Part shown: positions 53,998 through 64,000 of the stretch, piece by piece
How positions within the stretch are numbered: the first letter of the stretch is position 1
How the letters are laid out: each line of letters opens with the position of its first letter
NCBI GenBank assembly: GCA_022539475.1
Contig: VCMS01000115.1
Location: forward strand, 62,001-126,000
DNA: 64,000 nucleotides
Direction: 5' to 3'
Source: Gracilaria domingensis
Lineage: Eukaryota; Rhodophyta; Florideophyceae; Gracilariales; Gracilariaceae
Position numbers and translations under genes: made by a program
The notes under the pieces: model-generated
Seen by the model: the letters and a program-made list of their open reading frames with translations, nothing else
What the model was told of the DNA's origin: nothing
Database searches by the model: none

Positions 53998-54514
53998 CCA
54001 CCCACAACTAGTGAGTTATGTCGTCGCGGACGGAATATGTCGCTTCACGCGGATGGAATTGCATCACGCAAAACGTGCCGCTTCACGCGGATGCAACGAT
54101 GTTGATACTAACAAGCCGCCCTAGGCGGACGCTACTGAAAGGCAGCAAGATGCCGCTCTTTGCGGACAGTCTCTGTCTGAACAGACAAGCCGTGAAACGC
54201 GGAAGCCACTTACAGTGGACAAGAAGATGAAGAAGAAAGAAGCCTAAGAAGAAGGAGAAGAAGCCAGAACACTGGAAGGAAGAATAAGAAGTTTTTTCGC
54301 TACAGCGGCTTCTGCGGAAAGTTACCCCTCTCTCGTGGGCCATTCGCAACAGCCTCTACTGAGGTATTGCCCGCTGAGAAGGGGGAGATCAAGAAGAAAA
54401 ATTCATGAGCCAAGCCTAATCAGGCTGAAGCTTACCTCTAACTATGGAGCTCTGCTCCTCATCGGGGTTTACTAATCGCTCCAACGCCCCACCGGGAGCC
54501 CCGTAAAGGGGAAG
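53998..54514. other. 3' region of the gypsy element
   Basis: Non-coding. Two 16-nt repeats CGCTTCACGCGGATG occur at 54038 and 54084, and a purine tract at 54222-54270 may be the polypurine tract. No LTR matching 12.65-13.4 kb is recognisable. Confidence 0.35.
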
Positions 54515-55370
54515 CTAAGCACCCGAAGGCCCACAACCTGTGAAGATACCACCGCCGGGGGCACCGGAGAAGTGCTGCGCCGCGATGGCTTGCAGATCCG
54601 ACTCGTCGGCTACCGTATCAGGAACGGCCACGCCCACGCCTCGAAGGAAGTCGCGGATGACCGCCGCTCGCAGTGTGAGCGTAGTATTGCCGTCTCCGGG
54701 GGAAGCCTCGACCTGAGCCCAGGGAGAAGTTGAAACAGGAGCCGCTGGCGCCGGTGGCTCGACGACAACTACCTCGTCGTCGTCTGCCATCGATTCCGTC
54801 CCTGGTTCGTTCTCCCTGCCCTCTGGGCTTCCCTCATCCATGGGGCTTTCTCCCTCGGCAGGGTCCTGGCCGTCGTCATCGACGTAGACGAACCCTCGTG
54901 GGTGCCCTTCGGGAATTTATCGGTCCTCTTGGCGACGCTTAGCCGCTTCGGGGGGTCCAATCACCTCCTAAACTCATGGGTCGAAGTAGACGAAGTCCCC
55001 GGCGTTAACGTTACGCCCGGGAGAGCGATCGTTTTGCCGTCGGACTCCGCCGGATACCTGACTCGCAAGCACTTCATCCCATTCGATCTGGTCAATGAGG
55101 TCCACCAATGCAGTGGCTTCTTGCGCATTGCGAACTGAGCCGAGTACTTCGGAAAGGTCCAGGTTTCGGATAGACTGCCGGATGAGGTCCGGAATAGGCC
55201 AGAGACGGAACGCATCGTGTGCCTCCATGAGGAGGAACGCCGCTACACGGACGGTCCATTCAGTGGCTAGGAGGCTCCACAAGCCGCGAGGCGGATCGTT
55301 AAAGAAGTATGACCCTATGTACGTAAAACAGGGCGGGAGCTCGACATGGCACCCTCGCGGGACCAGTCAT
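54515..55370 (-). pseudogene. Unrecognised decayed gene
   Basis: One minus-strand frame carries coding-like sequence (LWSLLATEWTVRVAAFLLME, IRNLDLSEVLGSVRNAQEAT, GDFVYFDP; then GFVYVDDDGQDPAEGESP and AAVIRDFLRGVGVAVPDTVA) with four in-frame stops (near 55355, 54971, 54965 and 54917). Each is one C-to-T step from Arg (CGA) or Gln (CAG/CAA). The acidic C-terminal half resembles a retroelement gag linker, but I recognise no family. Confidence 0.4.
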
Positions 55371-56407
55371 TTTGTCTGTAGGTCTACTGAAAACCCTTTT
55401 AGTCTTCCCTTAACGAGTTTTTCCTGGGATATACTGGCTTGTCATATTTGTATGTCTCGTGCAGGTATGCTGATTTGATATCGAAGTGTTCGAGTGGGTA
55501 ACTATGTGTCGCGTGTATCGCGAGCAGTATGTGGTGCAGTCTGCCGTGTATGTGGTGCGATGTTTGGGATTGAAATGGATACCGGGTTTCATCAGGTCAC
55601 CTCGGAGGTTACAACGAGCTCTTCTTTGGGTGATGGTACCCTCGGCCAATCTTTTATATCGGTAAAGCATCATAAATGGGATTACTGCTTCTTTTGGTGG
55701 CGTGAACTCTTTGGGAAGCCATTTAATGCTGTGGTGCTGTTCAAGATTTTGGAGCTCTTGGTCGTGTGCTTGTTCCCATAGTTGGGCATGGGGGTACTTG
55801 CGGGCTTGTTGGAGGTCTCGTGGAGGTAGTATGTTGACGGTGATTTTGTTCGGCATGGGTTGTTTGATGGCTTCTCTGGCTTGGAAGGCGTGGGCTGTGG
55901 TTACTGTGGGATCCTTTTGTTTGTGGTAAGGATGGAAGTCATGTGCCCTCATTTCTTGGTAACGTTGATTTCGAGGATTGGGGAATGTGACATGTGTTAG
56001 AGAGTTGGCATACATGTAGCGTGCCGGCGCTGCGCTGATCTCCATCTTTGATTTGGGGGCATAGACTGGGATGGTTCCGATTTGGCCGAATGTGAAGAGG
56101 TGTGTTATGCTCGAGGTTATACCGTACCACACATGGTAGGGGGATGTATTCGTGCTCTGGTGGTACAGTAGATTGTACGTGAAGATGGTATCGCGGGCGG
56201 CGTTTTCCCAGTATGTGGCTGGTAGCTTGGCTGCGTTGAGCAGTGCTCTGACTGATTCCATGAGTGTCCAGTTTATACGTACTGCGATTGAATTTTCTTG
56301 CGGTTGATGCGGAGTGCGTAGGGGCTGGCACAAGTTGTAGGCTTCATATAATGACTTCATCCGGTTTGAAGTGTATTCTTTGGCGTTATCTGCGTAAATG
56401 GTGGAGC

Positions 56408-56541
56408 GGATGCTTCATTCTATGGACTATGTGGTTGAGTGTTCGTTGGACAGAAGTGGGTATGTCTCTGCGGCGGATGCTTCATTCTATGGACTATGTG
56501 GTAGAGTGTTCGTTGGACAGAAGTAGGTATGTCTCTGCGGT
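56408..56541. repeat. 67-bp tandem duplication within copia integrase
   Basis: Two adjacent copies of a unit starting GGATGCTTCATTCTATGGAC (56408 and 56475), differing at two or three positions. 67 is not a multiple of 3, so it also breaks the frame. Confidence 0.7.
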
Positions 56542-57438
56542 CTTTGATAAAGTGGGCAAATTCAAACCGACTGGCTGCGCATATGAGAATCAGGATATGA
56601 TTATTGCTATGCTTGGAAGTGAGTTTCACCGGTCCGCAAGTGTCGGAGCTAATGTATGCTCCTATTGGATAATTGTGAATCTTCTTGCGATGTTGAGCGG
56701 GATAGAGTTTGGAGTTGTGGCATGCATTGCACGTTAGCCGTGTGTCTGGTGGGAGTTCCGTGGGCATAATTGGTATAAGCCTGTGGCGAGCTGTGAGCGC
56801 GAGCTTGGTTGGGTGTGCATGGTTGAGGCAGAGATGCCACTCGTGTGCTTTGCGGTGCGTAGGCTTGAGTTGTAGTGTGGTTGTGGGATTGTGGGGCTGT
56901 TTTAAAGCGGGCGTTTGCGCTTTGAGGGCGTTTCTTGAGTTAACGGGGAGCTTGGGAGTGTCTTTGGTGGGACGTATTGACTGGGGGGGTGCTTGCGCAG
57001 CTGATGTGGTTTTGGGATTGGTCTGTTTGGATTTACGAGGTATTGTGCGTGCCGTGTATGCATTGTTTTGGTCTACTAGATAGCCGTCTTGTTCTCATTG
57101 GTTATTACGCCATTGAGCGGTGGCCATAAGTTGCTTTTTCGGTTGATTGTTGTTGAATATATATCCCCGGTTGGCTGTGAATATAACCTGGCCTTATCGT
57201 TTGGCCATATCGTGTACCGAATGGAGATTGTGCTTGATGCTTTTGTTAGCCACTGCGTACGTTCGTAGAGTGTGTTTACTTCTGCTGGGGCGGATTCGAA
57301 ATATTCCATGGTTGGAACACTTGCTCCGCTGGTTGGAAGCGGTCGTAGTGAATGTGCTGCGTTGGAGTGGTGACATTGATCTGTTGCGTTGTGTCAGGTG
57401 GCTTGGGTTTGCTCTACTGTCGAAGAGGAACTTACTAA

Positions 57439-57501
57439 GCATCCGAGGCCGATACCGAAACTACTGGTAGTACCAGTAGTTTCGGTATCGGCCTCGGATG
57501 C
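57439..57501. repeat. Perfect 63-nt palindrome
   Basis: 31-bp arms, no mismatch, single central G at 57470: GCATCCGAGGCCGATACCGA on the left is mirrored as TCGGTATCGGCCTCGGATGC on the right. It lies in the copia gag-protease region and does not extend further, so it is not the junction of a larger inverted duplication. Confidence 0.85.
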
Positions 57502-57814
57502 TGCATCAGGAGGTAGCGGTGGAGGGGATAGTTGGGGCAGGTGGTAGGCGTGGGGATGCTGTGCTTGGTATGGTGGTGGTGGTAGTGGTACCCATTGTGC
57601 ATAGTTGGCTCTGTGTGGCTGTTGCTTTTTTGGGTGTCCGGGGTGACGGCATTCGTTGTCTGAATGTTGCGGCTGCCGGAGTCCTAGTGACATGTGGAAC
57701 TGGCATGGTTTGCCTGTGAAGAGGGGGCGATTTCGTTGCTGATAGTACGGTGGTCCGTAGGGCCGATACGGTTGGGTGCGTCAGTATTCCCCGGTGTATT
57801 GCTGCATTGTTGGT

Positions 57815-58462
57815 TTAGTCCCCGGTGATATTCTGAGGCACGGATGTGGATGACGATGCTGCTGTTTTCTGGTTAAAGGCGTGTAATCTCTTGAATTGCC
57901 TCGTGAATTCTTGGATTGTCTTAGGTTTGTTTGCTAAGAAGTGAAACACTATGTTGGAGTGGACAGGGTTGTTGCTGAGTCCTTCGATAAGGAAATCTAC
58001 TGTGGTCCTTTCATCTTCGATCTTTGGGTATTTGGCTGCCAGCCTTTTCTTGCGTATATCTCTGTGCTCCTTGATATAGTCTGCGACTTTAGTGTCTTCT
58101 TTGAAGATGACACATTCGGCTTCTGTTTTGAGAAACTGGTAGTCCTCCTCTGTGGATTGATTGCCGTGACGGAAAATGCGTTGAACAAGCTCGTGCGGCG
58201 TGCGGTCGTCTTCAGGTTGGAAGACCTGTCCTAGTATTTTGGGAGGTACTGTGGTCACAATAGCTGTTGTGATTGTTGTTTTCTTCATTTTGTAAGCTAT
58301 GAGAGCTGCGGGATCTACAGGCTCGGGCGGGTTGGTACTGAAGTGTTCCTCGGCGTCTAGGGTGATGGCATGGTTTCGCATGGTGTAAAACCAGTATGAG
58401 TAGTTTCCTGGGTTGAGTATAGGGAGGGAGGGTTGGACTGTGGGGGTTGTGGAGGGATTCAT
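57815..58462 (-). CDS. gag: Copia gag-like protein
   Basis: 215 codons, intact. LPILNPGNYSYWFYTMRNHA is the typical gag start of copia elements (one substrate-like W/Y block), followed by helical sequence ERTTVDFLIEGLSNNPVHSN and KTIQEFTRQFKRLHAFNQKT. It forms the particle protein. The rest of the polyprotein lies downstream on the same strand but is broken. Confidence 0.75.
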   Translation of the reverse strand: MNPSTTPTVQPSLPILNPGNYSYWFYTMRNHAITLDAEEHFSTNPPEPVDPAALIAYKMKKTTITTAIVTTVPPKILGQVFQPEDDRTPHELVQRIFRHGNQSTEEDYQFLKTEAECVIFKEDTKVADYIKEHRDIRKKRLAAKYPKIEDERTTVDFLIEGLSNNPVHSNIVFHFLANKPKTIQEFTRQFKRLHAFNQKTAASSSTSVPQNITGD

Positions 58463-58786
58463 GGTGTGTGTGTTTTGTGTTGTGTCGGTGGGGAGATAGT
58501 CGCCTTCTGCGGTTGTGATGGCATTGTGGTAGAGTTCCGTGGTGATATGGCATATGTCGTTGTTGTACTTCCGTCTTAAACGACGGGAAAGTCTGCTGTA
58601 TGCGTCCGTGGTGGTGGGGTGATGTCTATGTGGTTTATGTTGGGATAAAGGTGATGTGGTCGTGGGTTTCGGTTTGCGTGTGGCCCATAACCTGTGAGAG
58701 GAAGACTCTGCCCGGACGTACTTTACTTGCGAGCTCTCACTTCTGGTGTGCTTATCTATTGAGTGCTACTGTAATGCTGATTGACC
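58463..58786 (-). repeat. Copia leader and LTR remnant (5' side)
   Basis: Non-coding. The stretch at 58728-58786 (GAGCTCTCACTTCTGGTGTG onward) matches the LTR-like piece at about 11726-11780. It is truncated at 58787 by a MITE fragment. Confidence 0.5.
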
Positions 58787-58980
58787 AAAACAACGCTTGT
58801 GACAGACCCGTTTCAAAAGATAGCTTATCATTTGGGATGGGTCTGCCACATCTTCCACGTGTAAGGTACATGTGCAAAGTGGAAGTCATTCTGACCCTGA
58901 AGTACATCGGCTACTGTTTTAAGATAGGATTAGGTCTCAACGGTTAGGAATGCCCTAAAATCCTATTTATTTTGGATTGA
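58787..58980. mobile_element. Fragment of the 10755-type MITE, inverted
   Basis: Reads as the reverse complement of about 10805-10985, including AGCTTATCATTTGGGATGGG and GACTTCCAC-containing parts, with scattered differences. Both terminal repeats are absent. It abuts the copia LTR on one side and the TIR of the next element on the other. Confidence 0.65.
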
Positions 58981-58983
58981 CGT

Positions 58984-61088
58984 CAGGGAGATGCGGGAAA
59001 AGCCAATTTTTGCGAACTTTGAAGTGAAAGCTTTCTAGTGTTATATAATGGATACGTTCATTTATTTTAGGGGTGTGTCAAATGGGCATTGCTGTAACAG
59101 TACAAAAATGTACTACAATAAAGTAGTTCTGCACGTTTAGGTCATTGGTTCACATTGTAAGCTTGGTAAGAATCTTGTGTCATCCCGAGCTTTCAAGTCT
59201 CAAATTTTGCGTTTTCTTCGAGATGGTTTCTGGGAAACTTCAGGTCGCCACGAAAAGAGAGATAGATAGTCTAGACAGAAATATTAATGTATAACGCTGA
59301 AGAAGAAAACATATACTAGCAATATAGCGGAAACCTTATCTAAAATATATTCAAATAAAAGTTTTTATGGCATAACAGAAAGTGATATTTCTGCTAAATT
59401 GGGCCATTTGTGCTGATTTACACTAGCCTAAAAACTTTTTGTGGTTAAACATTTTCACGTTCTTTGTACACCTCAACACACTACCTCAAGATCTTCAACG
59501 TTACAACTAAACTAAGCCTATTACTGTAGCGGCGAATCAATTTATGTGATAATGTGTTTTAGGTTTTTTTCAACATGTTAAAATTCTCAACGTGTTCCCA
59601 TAGTATAGACTTTCACTCTACCTGGGAGATGCGGGAAAAGAGAGAGTGATAAAAGTAATTCCATTTCCTGCCAAGTAAGAAAGTTCGTCGGAAAACACCG
59701 AAGTACACTTAAGATATTATAGCGTACAGTGCACACTGCCTTCAATAACTCTACTCCAATCCACCTGTTTGTAAGGTTTTTAGCGTACTGTACAGCTAAT
59801 GACTGCAATAAATGTGTGCTACATTAATTTTGCACACTTTTTTAGGAGCAGAAAACTGGTATCAATGTGGCCCACAAAAAATTGGGTACCATATTATTTA
59901 ATGTTCTAACTTCGATAATGTGGACCACATTAACTAAAACCGGCGAAAATAATGTGGGTCTCTGGCTGTTTAAATTTAATTGAAAAACTACATAGGGAGA
60001 GATTGAGCTTGAAGACAAACATGGATGTTACTCATATAGCACAATCGTTCTACAGAAACAGTTGCTTTAGCATCTAATCATAAAACGAAACAGAAAGAAT
60101 GTCTTTCAGAGTCACTGCAATATCATATTTGACAATATTCTAAAATTAGTTAGAAGCTTAACCAGTCCAAGAACCTGTTCTAATGTGGACCACATTAAAT
60201 CCGTTACTGCATTAGTTTTGAACCCAAATTAATTCAATTCACTGGGTGTAGCTTAGACTTGAATCGTCAACTTGTTCCTGACCTTCTCATTGTTCTATGA
60301 TTCAACTTAAGTTGTTATAGCGTAACTACTATGCGGCGAAAACATCACGCTTCATAGTGATCTGAACACGATTTTCACGCAGCATGTACTTTTTACGGAC
60401 ATAAACATAAAACGATTAAACTTTATCTTAAGCAGTTGCCTATTAAAAAGTGTACGCCACATTTAGAGGCGGAAAAAAGTGGTTTTTAGGCGAAAAGGAA
60501 GATATGAAGCGATATTTTTATGGCGTGCATTTTCAGTACTTTCTCGGTTCTAAAAACTTGAAGGTGTATTTAACATAAAGAGACCCTTTGGCATCAACGT
60601 ATGACAAACATTTTGGTCAGAAGGTTTCTAAACTTATTTTTTAGGGGGAATAGCGTTTTGGAAAACTTCATGAATTTGTAATGTTGAATATTGCATTCCT
60701 GCGTGTTGAAATAACACTTTTTTCCACGAACAACGTAAGACGTACGGAGCATTTCACCGTAAGCCGTTTATGGCCCTAACGTAAAATGTTATACATCCTG
60801 AATCAGGACGTATCCAGGTGCGTTTACTTTGCATCACAGCAATGTGTTACAATCATTTATTTTAACAAAACGGTTTAAACTCATTTTCGCCCGTCTCCCT
60901 GTAAGTTTGTGATGCAACATGTATCGCGTTGCCTCATGTTGCAAACGTGGACACCGTGACGCAGTTAATTGCTTCAGACGGGTAGCGAGCTCAGTATATG
61001 CCCCATGTTCATGAAGTATCACATTTTAAAACCTCGGACTTGAAAACTTCACTACTTTGCACAAAGTGCATTTTCCCGCATCTCCCTG
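58984..61088. mobile_element. 2.1 kb non-autonomous DNA element with 18-bp TIRs
   Basis: Ends CAGGGAGATGCGGGAAAA (58984-59001) and its perfect inverse (61071-61088). A third partial copy, CTGGGAGATGCGGGAAAAG, lies internally at 59622-59640. The body is AT-rich and has no ORF longer than about 75 codons. The palindrome TAATGTGGACCACATTA occurs twice (59916-59932, 60181-60197), with a diverged third copy near 59863. CAGGG ends recall hAT elements, but no 8-bp duplication is seen. Confidence 0.65.
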
Positions 61089-61389
61089 GGAGTAGCGCAA
61101 CTCTATCAAGTATCTAAAACCCGAAACGTTTGGGTAACGACCCAAACTTCGTCCAAAACTCAAAGAAGTTTAGACAGCAATTTGGATCGCTTTCTAGATT
61201 TCAAAACCAATCATGTCTCACCACGTTGTCTTCCTGTCTGATTACGCAACTCGCGCCAATTCGGAACCGAAACACTTGCGTGCAACATATCTTGACAAAC
61301 GTATGCCCTACACAATACTCTTTCGAAACTATAACATTTCGTTCCTGCAAAGCCAAGTTCCAACATCGTTGCTGCAACGCTAAGGCCCA

Positions 61390-62360
61390 ATGCCGTTCTT
61401 ACAACTCCAAAGGTTGAACATGGATACCACCAGAGGGCCCAATTTCACTCCCAATGAAGATCTCGCACGGTCTCAGTCATGGATTTCTGCTTCTCAATCC
61501 ACTATGGAGCAAAACGCAGGAACGTTTTTGCAAGCTGTAGCAAAGCTTTATGCTAACAACCCGAATTATTTCGTCTTCGCGTTCACAACAGCTTAAGCTC
61601 ATGGTGGACTACCGTAGCTAGAACATCACAGAAGTATTTGGCAGCGGAAAAGCTCTATCGTGCCAACATCCTCTCTGGCGAAACTGAGGAAGACACCGTC
61701 AAAAATATTATGAACTTGTACCAAAACAACAACAAGTTTCAGTACAAAGGAGAACAATGTACACCGGTTGTCACTCATTTTATTTCTGCTATTCGTCTTC
61801 TCTCTTCTTGTCCAAAGTTTCCTGTACAAGTCGGTGGGAGCTCTCAAAACGCAGTGTGATACAAACCAGGAGGTAATCAAGCGTCCGAGATGATAACATC
61901 CTGTGAAAAAACTTTCAAGCACATATCTCAAAGTCCAGTCCTTCCAGTTCGCGCCCAGCAGGGACGAAAAAGCGCAACGCTGAAGAAGAAATAGAACGAA
62001 GTCTTTCGAAAGCAGCCAGAAGTATGGATGCTATGTTTGCATGCATTCGCGATTCAGCCGAGAACAAGAAAATGACGGCTTCTATAGCGTTACAGCTAAA
62101 GATTCTGCACCGAATGTGTTTAACGCTAACAGAAACGTAGAAAAGGTTGGAAGATTTGATGGAGAAGGCAGCCATATTGGGCGCTTTCAAGGAGAGCATG
62201 AACGAAGATGTAGAATTCAATCGAGAGAGCATTTCGCACCGAGTAGGAAATACGTCATCCTACGAATTCACCGATGGAAGCGCAGACAGCATACCCGCGC
62301 AGCAAGACGAAGGCCCTGATGTAACGCAGGCAGAGTCTCAGGTCGTTTCAGCAGTCACTA
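61390..62360 (+). pseudogene. PIF/Harbinger accessory ORF (Myb/NAM-like), broken
   Basis: Three phases in series: NFTPNEDLARSQSWISASQS...TFLQAVAKLYANNP, the trihelix-like DNA-binding start typical of Harbinger ORF1; then EEDTVKNIMNLYQNNNKFQY...FISAIRLLSSCPKF, the usual end of that domain; then a helical tail (DLMEKAAILGAFKESMNEDV). Stops and shifts at about 61596 and 61860 disable it. In this superfamily it assists nuclear import and DNA binding of the transposase encoded on the opposite strand. Confidence 0.65.
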
Positions 62361-62379
62361 CAGGAGGAAAAACGCTCGT

Positions 62380-62410
62380 GCGTCTACGGCGCCGCAGGCG
62401 CCGTAGATGC
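62380..62410. repeat. Hairpin between the two Harbinger genes
   Basis: GCGTCTACGGCGCC, short loop, GGCGCCGTAGATGC (one mismatch in 14). It lies between the converging 3' ends, where a terminator or 3' processing element would be expected. Confidence 0.4.
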
Positions 62411-62439
62411 CTTTTTATGACACACGGACGCGTCGCAGA

Positions 62440-63591
62440 TCAAGATTGGAACCCTTTAAGAGCCCATAAATGTTTTGTAAGAGCTTTTTTTGGTTGTTGG
62501 TGTTGCTGCGCATTTGTGACAAGATCAAACTGCTCTAATGAAAACGTCAAACCACCCGGTTCCGAAGTGTTAATGTCGCCCCCCATGTGCTCGTCGACTA
62601 CTATTTCTAATGTTGCTTCCTGAGAAAACCCCTCAATGATACTGACAGGTTCGCCGTTGTCATCAGTCTCGCCTCGTAGTTCTTCACGAACGTCCATATC
62701 AACCAACATATTATGCAGAATTACGCACACCTGGCTGACAAGAACGATCCTCTCGTCACTCCAGTCGAAGATCTCGTCTCTCAGTATTTTAAAGCGGCCC
62801 TGTACACAACCGAAGAACCGTTCGATATCTTTGCGTCTTTCTTCTTGCGGTTTGGTCATCGTTGTCTCCTACGCATTCACTGGGTCATGGTTCGGACCTG
62901 CGAAAATTGCCCAAGGAGGGTAGATACCGTCCACCAAGTAACAAAAGAGAGAGTGTCGGACAGAGCTGTTGACTTCATAGCCTTCTGGCAGAGTAATCCT
63001 CCGGTAGTTAGACAGAATATCGATGAATAGTGGGCTGTTACCCACTACCGTGAGGTCTTTGTTGGTGCCGCACCGCCCCGCAAACCAGTTCCAGCAGTAC
63101 AAGTTGTGATGGGAAAGAGCCTCACAACTTATTGAGGCAAGCTTGCCATCCTTCGGGTTATGATACTGTCCTTTGAAGGACTTTGGGCAGTTATTCCAAT
63201 GGAGACGCATGCAATCAATGCAACCTATACACCTGGGAAAGCCAACCTCTTTGTAGTGCTTTTGAAGAGACCGCAGCTCATGCGGTGTAAGTTCGCGGTT
63301 GAGGTATGTAGGGCCAAACCTGTCGAAAATATTCTGAAGCACCATTTGGAAGTAGTACCGCTGACTTTCGGAAGACATCTTGACCATGTCGTCCATTTGA
63401 TGAAATGAAAATCGGGTTGCCCACTTGCGTAACGCGCCGAGTATCTTCTGGTGCGAAGAATAGCCCAAGACACCAACCCCATTTACGCGTTGCTGCAATC
63501 GCGGTTCATGTTGTAAAATTTCGTTGTGAAGTACCCAGTACAGCGCAATAGGTATGCGAAGTATGCGGCCAAATCGAAACGATGGATACAC
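62440..63591 (-). pseudogene. PIF/Harbinger DDE transposase, one premature TAG
   Basis: About 380 codons. N-terminal part RLQQRVNGVGVLGYSSHQKI and LRKWATRFSFHQMDDMVKMS, then the catalytic core: GCIDCMRLHWNNCPKSFKGQ (first Asp), RCGTNKDLTVVGNSPLF (second Asp), and, after TAG 62869-62871 in the same frame, RRKDIERFFGCVQGRFKILR (Glu). This is the DDE_Tnp_4/plant transposase pattern. The cut-and-paste enzyme is inactivated by the single stop; a CAG would restore it. Flanking TIRs were not identified and the right end may lie outside the window. Confidence 0.85.
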
Positions 63592-64000
63592 AGGGTTTGT
63601 GTCCAGATAGTTCGAAAACCAATCTCAGAGTCCTTGACGGACCGTTGCGCTGAACGATTGAAGCCCAGCGTACTGCGTATTAAAATTTATTGAAATGGGC
63701 ATTAGAGCTGTGAGAGCTGCGACACTACGTGCAGCACTTTGTTCTTCAGTGTCACCGAATGCGACAAACTCTTCATCAGAAGAGCTCTCGTTCATTGTGG
63801 AGGGAGTAGGAGCACAGGAGGTGCTGGAAAAGAACCAGAACTGTGTGCATGATCTCCGAATATGGGCGCGACGTTTTGGCTATCTACGCATTGATAGTGT
63901 TGCGCACGCATGACTAAATGAAACTTTGGACAAACGGGCCATTTGGGACTTTTCTTTGGGTGTCTCGATAGAGATTATCTCATACCAAGACACTGAATGC
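63592..64000. other. Right flank, no gene supported
   Basis: A 72-codon frame at 63695-63913 is the only open stretch; it shows Ser/Glu-rich sequence without a recognisable domain. It may be the 5' side of the Harbinger element or another accessory frame. Confidence 0.3.

Larger units (their letters stand above)
12655..54500 (+). mobile_element. Ty3/gypsy chromovirus carrying a nested DNA transposon
   Basis: Leader/LTR, gag, and pol as two exactly joinable halves (15588-19552 and 52444-53997). Without the nested element it would be about 9 kb. The right limit is approximate: a purine-rich stretch at about 54222-54270 could be a polypurine tract, but no 3' LTR is recognisable. Confidence 0.75.
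55390..57810 (-). pseudogene. Ty1/copia pol 5' part: zinc knuckle, integrase, start of RT
   Basis: Minus strand, several frames. Near 57690-57600 a Cys/His stretch (CQFHMSLGLRQPQHSDNECR) is followed by proline-rich linker. Integrase is recognisable as LTCNACHNSKLYPAQHRKK and ISSDTCGPVKL with the first catalytic Asp (about 56640), then TLMESVRALLNAAKLPATYW. The usual GxAERxNRT block reads ENSIAVRINWTLM, so the catalytic Glu is Val. The start of reverse transcriptase follows (LWEQAHDQELQNLEQHHSIK; GTITQRRARCNLRGD; EHFDIKSAYLHETYKYDKPV). The remaining RT is missing; its far end with RNase H is at 11.9-12.6 kb. Confidence 0.8.

Noticed and set aside
54730-55138. Plus-strand frames at 54730-55138
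   Set aside because: Short and antisense to a more coding-like minus-strand frame with consistent C-to-T stops.
12654-55388. CTACT at 12654-12658 and 55384-55388 as target duplication of the gypsy element
   Set aside because: A 5-mer match can be chance, the supposed LTR ends are not TG...CA, and no LTR pair is found.
13578-63591. Reassigned stop codons (TAA/TAG read as Gln)
   Set aside because: Housekeeping genes in the window end at TAA, TAG and TGA in the normal places, and Gln codons are ordinary; the stops are confined to mobile elements.

Overview
The window looks like nuclear DNA of an intron-poor eukaryote, most plausibly a photosynthetic one and perhaps a red alga. The reasons are a CCT-domain (CONSTANS-type) protein, compact GC-rich genes with at most a few short GT-AG introns, tight head-to-head and tail-to-tail packing, and then a very large block of nested transposable elements. 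The lineage is an inference and no rRNA or organellar marker is present to fix it.

Region 1 (1-10.7 kb) is a GC-rich island of housekeeping genes: a CCT-domain protein (5' end cut off), cysteine synthase (one intron, plus an apparent 2-base deletion), the 24 kDa NDUFV2 subunit of complex I, an unrecognised 220-residue protein, TAF13 of TFIID (three exons), and an ATAD5/ELG1-type PCNA unloader. A hairpin MITE and a decayed coiled-coil gene follow. Base composition falls sharply part-way through the ATAD5-like gene.

Region 2 (10.7-58.98 kb) is a set of nested mobile elements. The outer layer is a Ty1/copia element, dismembered into a 3' piece (11.6-12.6 kb) and a 5' piece (55.4-58.8 kb), both on the minus strand. 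Between them lies a Ty3/gypsy chromovirus (gag from 13578, pol to 53997). Its pol gene is split by a 32.9 kb DNA transposon, here called Big0 (19553-52441). Big0 has ends beginning CGTCTGT and a 2-bp AA target duplication; removing it and one AA rejoins pol in frame. Big0 carries a Tnp2/Plavaka-like transposase, a large minus-strand gene of unknown function, a DNA methyltransferase-SET fusion gene, palindromic foldback DNA, a zinc-finger gene, a fragment of a second gypsy element, an intact 1133-residue Tnp2-type ORF and a coiled-coil gene next to its right end. A second member of the same family, Big1 (28328-38915, 10.6 kb, opposite orientation), sits inside the methyltransferase-SET gene of Big0, with a 2-bp TT duplication; removing it also restores the reading frame. 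Big1 carries its own transposase and coiled-coil gene, and as cargo an intact ketopantoate-reductase-like gene and the C-terminal third of ribulose-phosphate 3-epimerase.

Region 3 (58.98-64 kb) holds a 2.1 kb AT-rich element with 18-bp terminal inverted repeats and a PIF/Harbinger element (accessory ORF plus DDE transposase).

The main biological point is a family of large, cargo-bearing cut-and-paste-type elements with two conserved ends. One end is always next to the transposase and the other always next to the coiled-coil gene. One member encodes a chromatin/DNA-modifying fusion enzyme. All copies here carry some damage, and many of the premature stops are of the CAA/CAG/CGA-to-stop kind.
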